DNA from: Brachyhypopomus gauderio
Lineage: Eukaryota > Chordata > Actinopteri > Gymnotiformes > Hypopomidae
Length of the DNA stretch: 64,000 nt
NCBI RefSeq assembly: GCF_052324685.1
Contig: NC_135211.1
Location: forward strand, 6,406,193 to 6,470,192
Direction of reading: 5' to 3'
Under the pieces are notes generated by a model, which did no database searches, had not been told where the DNA came from, and saw nothing but the letters and a program-made list of their open reading frames with translations. This document shows positions 1 to 10,648 of this stretch, piece by piece. How positions within the stretch are numbered: the stretch's first letter is position 1; each line of letters opens with the position of its first letter. A program made the position numbers and the translations under genes.

Positions 1-2034
1 CTTTAGTAGCTACTACAGTATACTACAACCTGCTTTAGTAGCTTCTACAGTATAATACAACCTGCTTTAGTAGCTACTACAGTATACCACAGTCTGCTTT
101 AGTAGCTTCTACAGTATACCACATCCTCTTTTAGTAGTTACTACAGTATACCACAGCCTGCTTTAGTAGCTACTACAGTATACTACAACCTGCTTTAGTA
201 GCTTCTATAGTATACTACAACCTGCTTTAGTAGCTTCTACAGTATACAACAGCCTGCTTTAGTAGCTTCTACAGTATACTACAACCTGCTTTAGTAGTTA
301 CTACAGTATACCACAGCCTGCTTTAGTAGCTACTATAGTATACTACAATCTGCTTTAGTAGCTTCTACAGTATACCACAGCCTGCTTTAGTAGCTACTAC
401 AGTATACTACAATCTGCTTTAGTAGCTACTACAGTATACTACAGCCTGCTTTAGTAGCTTATACAGTATACCACAGCCTGCTTTAGTAGCTACTACAGTA
501 TACTACAATCTGCTTTAGTAGCTACTACAGTATACTACACCCTGCTTTAGTAGCTACTACAGTATACTACAACCTGCTTTAGTAGCTTCTACAGTATAAT
601 ACAACCTGCTTTAGTAGCTACTACAGTATACCACAGTCTGCTTTAGTAGCTTCTACAGTATACCACATCCTCTTTTAGTAGTTACTACAATATGCTACAG
701 CTTGCTTTAGTAGTTTCTACAGTATACCACAAACTGCTTTAGTAGCTACTACAGTATACTACAGCCTGCTTTAGTAGCTACAACAGTATACCACAGCCTG
801 CTTTAGTAGCTACTACAGTATACTACAACCTGCTTTAGTAGCTACTACAGTATACTAAAACCTGTTTTAGTAGCTTCTACAGTATACAACAGCCTGCTTT
901 AGTAGCTTCTACAGTATACTACAACCTGCTTTAGTAGCTACTGCAGTATACCACAGCCTGCTTTAGTAGCTACTACAGTATACTACAATCTGCTTTAGTA
1001 GCTTCTACAGTATACCACAGCCTGCTTTAGTAGCTACTACAGTATACTACAATCTGCTTTAGTAGCTACTACAGTATACTACAGCCTGCTTTAGTAGCTT
1101 CTACAGTATACCACAGCCTGCTTTAGTAGCTACTACAGTATACTACAATCTGCTTTAGTAGCTACTACAGTATACTACACCCTGCTTTAGTAGCTACTAC
1201 AGTATACTACAACCTGCTTTAGTAGCTTCTACAGTATAATACAACCTGCTTTAGTAGCTACTACAGTATACCACAGTCTGCTTTAGTAGCTTCTACAGTA
1301 TACCACATCCTCTTTTAGTAGTTACTACAATATGCTACAGCTTGCTTTAGTAGTTTCTACAGTATACCACAAACTGCTTTAGTAGCTACTACAGTATACT
1401 ACAGCCTGCTTTAGTAGCTACAACAGTATACCACAGCCTGCTTTAGTAGCTACTACAGTATACTACAACCTGCTTTAGTAGCTACTACAGTATACTAAAA
1501 CCTGTTTTAGTAGCTTCTACAGTATACAACAGCCTGCTTTAGTAGCTTCTACAGTATACTACAACCTGCTTTAGTAGCTACTACAGTATACCACAGCCTG
1601 CTTTAGTAGCTACTACAGTATACTACAATCTGCTTTAGTAGCTTCTACAGTATACCACAGCCTGCTTTAGTAGCTACTACAGTATACTACAATCTGCTTT
1701 AGTAGCTACTACAGTATACTACAGCCTGCTTTAGTAGCTTCTACAGTATACCACAGCCTGCTTTAGTAGCTACTACAGTATACTACAATCTGCTTTAGTA
1801 GCTACTACAGTATACTACACCCTGCTTTAGTAGCTACTACAGTATACTACAACCTGCTTTAGTAGCTTCTACAGTATAATACAACCTGCTTTAGTAGCTA
1901 CTACAGTATACCACAGTCTGCTTTAGTAGCTTCTACAGTATACCACATCCTCTTTTAGTAGTTACTACAATATGCTACAGCTTGCTTTAGTAGTTTCTAC
2001 AGTATACCACAAACTGCTTTAGTAGCTACTACAG
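1..2034. repeat. 32-bp palindromic minisatellite with 640-bp higher-order repeat
   Basis: The whole stretch is a head-to-tail array of a 32-bp unit (CTTTAGTAGCTACTACAGTA then TACTACAACCTG). Each unit contains two perfect palindromes, TAGTAGCTACTA and AGTATACT, so either strand can fold. Monomers differ at a few diagnostic sites (GCTACT or GCTTCT; TACTAC or TACCAC). The pattern of variants repeats every 640 bp (20 monomers): 545-1184 and 1185-1824 are nearly identical and a third partial copy runs to 2034. The array continues after two inserted elements to about 4130. It lies in what should be a cdkl5 intron. No coding potential. Confidence 0.95.
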
Positions 2035-2940
2035 CAGGGGTACTCAACTGGCGGACCGCGGTCCGGATCCGGACCCGAACGCAGTCCTGTCCGGACCCAA
2101 TCTCATTCCTGATTAACTGGATACGGACTAAAACAAAACCGGAGCATTTATTTCAGGGCTATTGAAAAAACACTCCGTCACGAGTGTTACGTTTGCCATC
2201 CCCGCTCAACAACTTACGTTCGCCACCCCCGCTCAACAACAAGCCTGCCTGGTTGACGCTTCGCGAGCGGCGCGAGGGTCCGCGCGGCGAAAATGACGTA
2301 ATCGCTGTGGCTCCGCGTGTGCGCGAGTGCCTCGCGCGCTGTCGGTTCGCGAGGTCGTGCACCTCTCGAATTTTGTAACTTCGCGCCGCGCTTCAGCGCA
2401 ATGAACAAAGTCACGTTTTCAGGGTTCATACACCTTTATAAGGTGGAATTCAAGCACTTGTACGCCACTTTCAAGGTTCATTTCAATATTTCCCAGCATG
2501 TTAAACATAATTAGTTAAAAAAACGCCCAATCTTCACGTCTTCACGTTCTCTCATGTTTCGTCCTGGCTCGTATACAAGAGGCTCGTATTTGTTAACCTA
2601 ATACAAGAGAACTATTCAGTCAGACAGATATTTGTTGTGAAACCAAGTAGTTACAATTTCAAGCATTTTAAAGTACTTTAACCTAAATTCCAGCACTTTT
2701 CAAACCTGAAACATATAGCAACATTAAAATTGGTCAGGTAAATGTTCATTTTCCTGTTTTGAGGGGTGTTTCTACCACATATCGTTTCGGACAAAACGCC
2801 CATCGTTTAGGACAAAACGCTCGCGAAAGTATAAACGCCTCCACCGTTCGCGCACCGTTCGCCACCCCCGCCGCACCGGACCTCAGGTCACAGGTATCTG
2901 CCAAAACTGGACCGCGGACAAATTTAGTTGAGTACGCCTG
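2035..2940. mobile_element. Non-autonomous hAT DNA transposon (906 bp) with 8-bp TSD
   Basis: The element begins CAGGGGTACTCAACT and ends with the imperfect inverse AGTTGAGTACGCCTG. It is flanked on both sides by the same 8 bases, TACTACAG (2027-2034 and 2941-2948), taken from the minisatellite. CAG-type ends and an 8-bp duplication are the hallmarks of hAT elements. The interior is CpG-rich (about 2200-2400) and has no recognisable transposase, so it would need enzyme in trans. The first 170 bp recur in reverse orientation at 18660-18824 with only a few differences, which proves a dispersed family. Confidence 0.92.
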
Positions 2941-3265
2941 TACTACAGTATACTACAGCCTGCTTTAGTAGCTACAACAGTATACCACAGCCTGCTTTAG
3001 TAGCTACTACAGTATACTACAACCTGCTTTAGTAGCTACTACAGTATACTAAAACCTGTTTTAGTAGCTTTTACAGTATACTACAACCTGCTTTAGTAGC
3101 TACTACAGTATACTACAACCTGCTTTAGTAGCTACTACAGTATACCACAGCCTGCTTTGGTAGCTTCTACACTATACTACAACCTGCTCTAATAGCTTCT
3201 ACAGTATACTACAACCTGTTTAGTAGCTTCTACAGTATACCACAGCCTGCTTTAGTAGCTACTAC
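2941..3265. repeat. 32-bp minisatellite, second segment
   Basis: Continuation of the 1-2034 array between the two inserted hAT elements. Monomers here are more diverged (for example CTTTGGTAGC, CTCTAATAGC and a one-base-short unit). Confidence 0.9.
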
Positions 3266-3443
3266 CAGAGGTGTATAATCCAGGTTCAGAAAGTAAAAGT
3301 CCTCACCAGGATTTTACTCAAGCTTGCTAGATTTTCTAATTAGTGCAATCCAGGTAAAATGAGTGGAATCAACACAATCCAGGAAGCCTGAGCAAAATCC
3401 TGGTGAGGACTTTTACTTTCTGAACCTGGATTATACACCTCTG
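3266..3443. mobile_element. hAT-type MITE (178 bp) with 50-bp perfect terminal inverted repeats
   Basis: Starts CAGAGGTGTATAATCCAGG and ends with its exact inverse. The first 50 and last 50 bases are perfectly complementary and pairing continues imperfectly inwards. The 8-bp direct repeat GCTACTAC flanks both ends (3258-3265, 3444-3451), again copied from the minisatellite. There is no coding capacity. The perfect arms suggest a young insertion. Its ends differ from those of the 906-bp element, so it is a separate hAT family. Confidence 0.93.
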
Positions 3444-4130
3444 GCTACTACAGTATACTACAACCTGTTTTAGTAGCTACTACAGTATAACACAGCCTGC
3501 TTTAGTAGCTTTTACAGTATACCACAGCCTGTTTTAGTAACTACTACAGTATACTACAACCTGCTTTAGTAGCTTCTACAGTATACTACAACCTGCTTCA
3601 ATAGCTACTACAGTATACCACAGTATGCTTTAGTAGCTACTACAGTATACTACAGCCTGCTTTAGTAGGTTCTACAGTATACCACAGCCTGCGTTAGTAG
3701 CTATTACAGTATACTACAATTTGCTTTAGTAGCTACTACAGTATACCACAGCCTGCTTTAGTAGCTACTACAGTATACCACAGCCTGCTTTAGTAGCTAC
3801 TACAGTATACTACAATCTGCTTTAGTAGCTTCTACAGTATACCACAGCCTGCTTTAGTAGCTACTACAGTATACTACAATCTGCTTTACTAGCTACTACA
3901 GTATACTACAGCCTGCTTTAGTAGCTTCTACAGTATACCACAGCCTGCTTTAGTAGCTACTACAGTATACTACAATCTGCTTTAGTAGCTACTACAGTAT
4001 ACTACAACCTGCTTTAGTAGCTTCTACAGTATACCACAGCCTGCTTTAGTAGCTACTACAGTATACTACAACCTGCTTTAGTAGCTTCTACATTATACCA
4101 CAGTCTGTAATAGCTATACAGTATACAGTA
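3444..4130. repeat. 32-bp minisatellite, third segment
   Basis: Same 32-bp unit as 1-2034. It decays after about 4100 (CAGTCTGTAATAGCTATACA) into unique sequence. Confidence 0.9.
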
Positions 4131-4332
4131 AGCTACATCTTTACTAGATTCTGCAGAAAATACAGCACAACATACAGTGTGCTTTAGTTGTGTCTGCAAA
4201 GCACGGTATCAGATCTGCATATCAAGTCACTTTTGAGCTATCAGTGTCAATTGAATCACTAGGCACAGTACAGAAGAAAAATTATGCAATGTACATCTGC
4301 CTTTTCCTTACAGCACAAACAGTTAACCAGCC

Positions 4333-4520
4333 TGCAATCAGGGAATCTGAAATCAGCGGTTCTGTAATCAGGGGATCTGCAATCGCAGGTCCTGTCATTA
4401 GGGATTCTGTAATTGCAGATTCTGTCATAAGGGGTTCTGCAATCAAGGTTTCTATAATGAAGGATTGCTCTAATCTATGCATCTGTTTTCAGGGGATCAG
4501 GGGTTCTGTATTCAGCAGAT
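4333..4520. repeat. 18-bp degenerate minisatellite
   Basis: About ten diverged copies of an 18-bp unit close to AATCAGGGGTTCTGT plus three variable bases. Because 18 is a multiple of three, both strands stay open for 60-130 codons here. This is a property of the repeat and not evidence of a gene. Lies in cdkl5 intron sequence. Confidence 0.75.
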
Positions 4521-7147
4521 CTATAATCATTTATGTAGATGTAAAAAACATTTGTGAGAAATTTAAATGTTAGATTCCTACTTTGAGTGACTCTAGGATG
4601 ACCCGATTAAATAATGTACAAGACACAAGGCACACGCCACCAAATCACGTGGACGGACAAGTAGCAGCTTGTCCACCTTGGCCCCTGACAATAGTCCATT
4701 CATCTCCCTCACTCTGTGGGAGAGAACCGCTCAAGGAGGCTTTGGAAGGACAAGTGAAAAGCCAGTGCCACTGAGCAAAGACAACGACTTTCTCCGTGAA
4801 TGCCCAAGAACTGGGTTTTTGTAAAGATTAGGGTTACAGTTTGTGGTATCCCCAGCTTCCCTATGGTATTCTCAGTTTCCCAGTAGACATTCCACATATC
4901 TGATTAGGCCACATGATAAGGAACAACAGACAAACCCTACTTAGATACGGACTGACCTTCTAACCACGGAGTCAAAGCTTATAAATACCCAGCCAACACT
5001 TCAATGATATCAGTGGAGAGAGTAAGCCACTGCAATCACCACCTTCATTGCAAAGGTGTAGAAAATAATACAGGATCTTTGTGTTAGAAGTGCGTGCTGA
5101 TGTCACGAGGCTTACATCATTGGTAGTGTTCTCGCATTGTTAAATGAAATAACCTCACCATGGGCTTGAGTTGCTACATCCCACTTCATCATCCCCATAA
5201 AGAAGAATTTCAATTAAAGCCAACGTTCCTCACGCAGTATGTTTTGAAATGCACGTCGAAGTTTGAGATGAGTGACGCTGACAGAGTATAAGATTACAGG
5301 CTGCATTTGCAAGATTTCAGCATATATTAAAAATCGATAATCAGATCTAATATGACAAGCTCAGGAATGCATTATTTGGACCAAAATGTGTTTTCTAATA
5401 CCAAATATTAATGGTAAATATATTTTTGATTTAGCTACTCACAGCAAAAAATACAAGACAAAAAGCATTTGATTGCAGTAACAATTAACATTACATCATT
5501 CAATCCATCTATGTATTTAAGTAATGGTTACAAGCCATCACTACACAGTAACTAACTTGTTATACAGAGTAAGGTTATGTACTAGCACTACTAGATGTAC
5601 ATGTGATAATCACAGAAAGCACGTTTTAATCTACGTTCTAAAATTAAAGCCATTCTCCATGCAACTTCCTCTTTCTAGAAGCAGTAATTCTGAATCATTT
5701 ATAGTCAAATTGATCTCTCATGCAAAGGAACGGTAGGCCAAAATGGGAATATTTTTTGCAGTGCAGTCTATTCCCTGGAATACCCTGGAATTCTGTGCCG
5801 GGATGCCGGTAAAGAGCTCACAGGTGTATTGGTGAAGGCGACTAATGAGAGATATGTGGGTATATGTTTGATTGCGCAACATCTATTTATTATTTGATTT
5901 ATCACTGAATGGCATCACGAAGTACAAACGTAGACCTACAAGCACTTCATTTGGCCCCAAAACAATAACAAACATGTAGATTTCATGCTGAAATACGGTG
6001 AAGGGCCTTTGACATTTTTTCAGCATTATATATATTCTAGCACACCATTAATCATAAGATTTCCTAAGCAAAATTATAATCAGCAAAAATATGATAAACA
6101 AACCCAACCCCCGGATGAATCATACAGGAGTTGCACTTTGGAATAATGTGTGTGAGCACACACACATCTATGAGGCAAAAGCGTGGAGGTCATGTTGCTC
6201 AGCAGGGTAACCAGCTCATGTCCTGAAGTTCTGTCCTGACGACTACCGGGAAGATGCAGGGAACATCATCATGACGCCAGAGTACATGAAGCCTTAAAAG
6301 GCAGGTGTTTGCATACTGTGCATACTAAATAATCATCCATGACCCCCACAATGGCAACATCATGAAGAAATTTGTATATATTTACATATGTTTGGATATT
6401 TTTGAATATGCTTGGATTTACAGACCCAACCCAATGAAAAGGCATATTATTTTTTCATCACAAACAATCAGAAGTTCTGGCCACCTTACAAATTAAAACA
6501 TGTTACACTGAGAAATGCGACCTCCTGGGAGAGAAGGTCCTTAATTTCAAGTGTCAAATGACTTCCAATCTTAGGACCACCTTAGGTATCATTCTCTTGT
6601 GTAGAGTGTTTTGGTGTTGTTTAATAATGCGTACAATTACACAAAACTGTACAAAGTCCTTATGTACAAAAATCCATATAGCTTCCATATAATGGTTCAA
6701 GCATAAATATAATTGGTAGTAACAAACCCAGCAATTATTTTGCTTAAAAAGCACGAGTGCTACAATTACAATTCGTATCGTGCGTGAATCAAACGGTAAC
6801 AAACAGCCATCGAAGTTCTAACTATGGCAGCTACAGAAGAACCACAGTGGCCCGTTCCTCTCTGAACGTGCTCCCCCATCAGCACCTCCTCCCGCCCTCA
6901 TCACCGATGGGGCGGACATGACACTCTGACACCGACAGTCACGAGACGCAGACAGACTTCCCGGGCAATGGAAATTCCGAACTAATCCCGAGTATCTTTG
7001 GAACATCTCTGGAATGCACAACGCCAGTGAAACGTCCTTAACAACCATCAGCGCCCCAACTGTCTGAAGCTCTGTGGCATACTAATGCCAGCAAAAGCAT
7101 TCAGCTTCCCGCGGTCGGGTGCGATCGCGAAACAAGCTCAGTCTTAC
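4521..7147. other. cdkl5 intron sequence, no gene seen
   Basis: AT-rich unique sequence. I looked on the minus strand for the next cdkl5 exons (the kinase N-lobe segment after RHK) and found none, so they should lie left of the window. No RNA gene or intact mobile element was recognised. Confidence 0.6.
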
Positions 7148-7182
7148 CTTGTGCCTGCATTTAAGAACTACCCCATAGGCTC
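7148..7182 (-). CDS. cdkl5: cdkl5 coding exon 2 (ATP-loop micro-exon, 35 nt)
   Basis: Encodes AYGVVLKCRHK, completing the glycine-rich loop. Only 35 nt, as in the small mammalian exon. Acceptor CTTCACAG and donor GTAAGA are both clear. Ends in phase 0. Confidence 0.88.
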
Positions 7183-10100
7183 CTGTGAAGAGAAGAAAGA
7201 AAAGAAATCAATGTTAGAGGGCAGCTTGACCATGGCACTGACATGTCATTCACCATACATTACTCACGATAACCCACGGGTGCTTACAATCCACATTAAT
7301 TATAATAATCAATATTCAAAAACTGCATGCGTAGTGTATGGACTCTGGTAAGCCTTATAAATAGATCTCAATAGATTAACAATTGTTTGATAGTGTAATT
7401 GACTTACAGCCTTAATGCATGTGTAAAAAACATTGCCATCTGTGTACGTGATGTGCGGTAGTAGTCATTAGGGACTGATTACCTGGGAAGACTGGGAAGG
7501 CAGAATTTGCATGTGCTGTTTTGGTTGTATTGGAAAAGTGTGCAGGTCTGCATTTAAAAAGGAACACTCTGCCTGCTCAATCTCAAGCGTCTTTCAGGGA
7601 AGACAACCAGAGTGTGTACTGACATCTCTCCCTCTCTCTACTCTCAGCCCTACGTTTCACATTAAAAATGTATTCATATGCCCTTTTTCCTAAATATGTC
7701 AAGTAAAATATGGAGTCTTTGGAGCAACACTGGAACAGCTGCTGTGATCCGTTTGTGAAACCAATTGTGAAACAATTGACCAAATTGACCAACAATTGAC
7801 CAAATTTAATTAATTAATTTAAAATGTATGGTCTATTATGGTAAGATCTTTACCTAAATTACAATAAAGAACAAACAAAATGCAAACAAATGTCTTTTTC
7901 CTATACTCGATACTGAACGCCGTTAACGCTAATTGGAATGTTCCACAAAACCAGACAAACAAATTTAATTACTGATAAACTCTGCTCTGCTCAAGAAAGA
8001 AGTGTTCATGTGAACCATACTTCAATCCACCGAAATCAGGAACATAGCAGAAAAACTGTATCAATCCATAATGCCGGTAAAAGCTGCAAAACCGTTCCAA
8101 AATGCCTGGGCATCCGTCAGTACGCACTAACACAAAAGGCAGAAAATTCCACATTGTGCTCCTGTCCACAGGATTTAAACCCTGGGTTTCCATTTGCTCT
8201 CGGCTGGTCATTGTCTTCAGCATTCACGTCGGTTTGTTGGCTGCTTTTGTAACTGGCGTGTTTGCGCTCCCGTGTTCATCATTATGTACTCTTGTCGTGT
8301 CTCTGTTTGTGGATTTCCTGGCTCTTTGACTACGGGCTGTATTGACCACTATGATTCTGGACTTGCCTATAATAAAGTCCCTCAGTTGCTCTTATTACAG
8401 AACAGCCAGCCATCTATGGACCCAGCGAGACTCTGATTTATGGTTGTTCCATTGGGATGACACTCCAAGCGAGTCAGCTACGTCCCAGTGCCAACAAACT
8501 GGTAACAGCAAATCCCCCGGCACCGCGGGTGCACAGGTGTCTTGTCGTTCTCGTAAAACCTTGAGGAACAAGAGGAACATTTCCCTTTCTGCTCGTCTTG
8601 ATGAGGAGACCCCAGGGTAAGTGCTCAGAGGCTTCCTGTCTTGTTCAATCCTACAGGGAGGAGGGACCTGAAGCGCAAAACGAGTTCAGACGGAAGGAAC
8701 ATACAGAAAACCGGTTTCATGGTACTCGGATGGTTTGCATGTCACACTGACCATCCCGTAGCTCATGTGGGGGTAGTATAGGCCTACGGGACCACCGAGG
8801 GGCAACTGTTTCTGTGTATCCCTCACATATCATGTCAAGACCCATCCATGGCAAGAAGAAAGTCCTGCTCCATGTTCTCTTTCTGGTTCTGGTTCTGCTT
8901 CATGCTCTGTTCCTGTGTCTGTTGTTGGTTCGTCGGTTCCTGGGTTTTCTGTTTGTAGATTTGCCCATAATAAAGCTCATTCTACTCAGTGTGTTTCCAA
9001 CCTCTCAGAAAAGCACTGAACAACGGTTTTAATGGAAGAATAGCATAGTGGAGACCACAGCTTTCCAAAAACACCACTGTTGTTCCCCGGTGCTACTGGG
9101 ACAGTGTTACATAGATGGATGGGAAAAAAACTTTGGCACTTAGATGTCCTGATTTGATAAAAAAATAATAATAACTGAATAATGTGCCTCATCCCACCTA
9201 TGAAACATGGTGGAGGGAGTTACGCTGCCTCAGAACTAGATGTCTACCTCTTTCAGACAGAACAACACAGTTCAGAATTTCAGCACAGAAAATGGGCGAT
9301 GCAGTAAGAACCACTGAATGGACTGAAATAGTTTTGGAAGAAAGAGTGAAACTACTGAAGGAAACACATGTTGGAGGTCACTGTTGCCATATAATAAGTT
9401 CCAATCAGTCACTGAATACACACAAAGGTTCCTACTATTTTTGCCAGACTAAAAAAAAGCAAACAATACATTCAGTATTAAATGTGTCAAGTACTGAACA
9501 ACATGCTCAGTACTGGCAAGTATAATTGTTTATGTGTCATTACTTCAAGCCAGTTGTGACTATTATTGAAGATCAGACCACATTTTTATCAGTAATGCGA
9601 GTACCCACGTAATTCCAAAGCATTCACAGATTACAATGCATTGTACAATGCAGGAATACAAGTGACATTTTATTGTTTCAGAAGCACTGCTCTAAATAGT
9701 GATTGTAACACTGAGGGGGAGAGAGAAACAGGGACAGAGAGGAGGGGGGGGGCAGATAGAGTCAGAAAAGGCTGGAACAGAGAGGCAGCGAGAGAGACAG
9801 GGAGGAAGAGAAAGAAGGTGAGAGACAATGAGAGAGACAGAGGAACAGAGACCAACAGAGAGGGAGAGAGAGAGTGAGAGAGAGATGGGGGGGGGGCATT
9901 AGTAACAACAATGCACACAACCACATAATCAGCCATGAGAAACTCTAGGGAAGGGGCTGTTGGGCAGTGGGTGCCATTGCGCTGCAGCAGGCCTAGGGGG
10001 CGCTCTGGGAGCTGGCCTGAGGGAACTTGGCAAGTATGGAGAGCCATGAGAGACAGCATGAGGGAGACTTATCCATGTTTCCTGCTCACGGCATAGACAC

Positions 10101-10648
10101 AGCCATGCCTTACACACCTTGGCAGTGCACACCGTATATTTATGGTCAATTTCTCATTTCTGCCCTGATCCCCACCTCCTTCTTGGATACAAAATATTGC
10201 TTTTTTTATTATTGTATTAAATAAAATATTATTAAATAAAACTCTGGCGGAGTTCGTAATAGTGTGTAATGGCTTCGCAACTTTTCTAATGAGCACATTT
10301 TCACTGCTTCTTTCCACAAAGCAGTAAGAGGTATTTAAGCCAAGAGTCATATATTTAAGCATTTAATTATTCAACAATTACATGTAAGTATTGAAGAGAC
10401 ATACTTGTCATGATACACCATTAGTGTCAGTCATTAGTAAATAGCAAACGACTTTAGTTAGCAAAAGACTTTAAAAGCATGCAATGCTCCAGCGAGGAGT
10501 TCGTAATTCACGACTGGTGGTGATTTGGCGGGAAACAGGATGCGCTCGTCAGACAGGAAGAACGTTCGTTTGGATCACACTCACCCTCTCCTACGATCCC
10601 AAGGACCTCAAATTTATTCATCAGATCACCGACAAGACGAATCTTCAT
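7148..10648 (-). CDS. cdkl5: Cyclin-dependent kinase-like 5, N-terminal two coding exons (partial)
   Basis: Serine/threonine kinase of the CDKL family, known in mammals from neuronal nuclei, dendrites and cilia. Two minus-strand exons join to give a start matching CDKL5: MKIRLVGDLMNKFEVLG, then IVGEG, then AYGVVLKCRHK. GEGAYG is the glycine-rich ATP loop. Exon 1 is 10648-10585 (21 codons plus one base, donor G|GTGAGT). Exon 2 is 7182-7148 (acceptor CACAG|GA, donor AAG|GTAAGA). The split Gly codon agrees in phase. The catalytic lysine and the rest of the kinase (over 900 residues in mammals) must be encoded left of the window. Divergent from scml2, as in the human arrangement. Identity rests on remembered CDKL5 sequence. 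Confidence 0.88.
8250..8440 (+). mobile_element. Possible LTR-retrotransposon remnant (LTR end, leader and gag start)
   Basis: The segment reads like the end of a fish Ty3/gypsy LTR: T-rich, then CCTATAATAAAGTCC, then a short leader and an ATGGACCCAGC start. The frame stops almost at once. A second piece at 8860-9000 shares the GATTT-GCCCATAATAAAGC layout. No reverse transcriptase is present. Weak assignment from overall appearance only. Confidence 0.3.
9711..9893. repeat. Purine-rich (GAGA/GGGACAGA) simple repeat
   Basis: Nearly pure A/G on the plus strand for about 180 bp with runs of G8 and G9. Could form triplex DNA. No coding value, although the pyrimidine strand stays open. Confidence 0.85.
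10585..10648 (-). CDS. cdkl5: cdkl5 coding exon 1 (start codon exon)
   Basis: ATG at 10648-10646 starts MKIRLVGDLMNKFEVLGIVGE plus the first base of Gly. MNKFE(V/I)LG(I/V)VGEG is the known vertebrate CDKL5 start. A strong donor follows at 10584. Upstream, the minus strand has a possible acceptor CCCCAG near 10664-10669, consistent with a spliced leader. Confidence 0.87.

Larger units (their letters stand above)
7183..10584. other. cdkl5 intron 1
   Basis: 3.4-kb intron between the first two coding exons. It holds possible LTR-retroelement remnants (8250-8440 and 8860-9000) and a purine-rich simple repeat (9711-9893). Otherwise unique AT-rich sequence with no supportable gene. Confidence 0.75.

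Noticed and set aside
1..4130. Regular repeats resembling a CRISPR array
   Set aside because: Units are contiguous 32-bp tandem copies without unique spacers, in a eukaryotic intron, with no cas genes. It is a minisatellite.
4190..4573. 127-codon plus-strand and 66-codon minus-strand frames
   Set aside because: Both come from the 18-bp tandem repeat and have no family resemblance.
6818..7048. 76-codon minus-strand frame close to cdkl5 exon 2
   Set aside because: Does not contain the expected next cdkl5 segment (kinase N-lobe) and has no acceptor/donor pair in the right phase.
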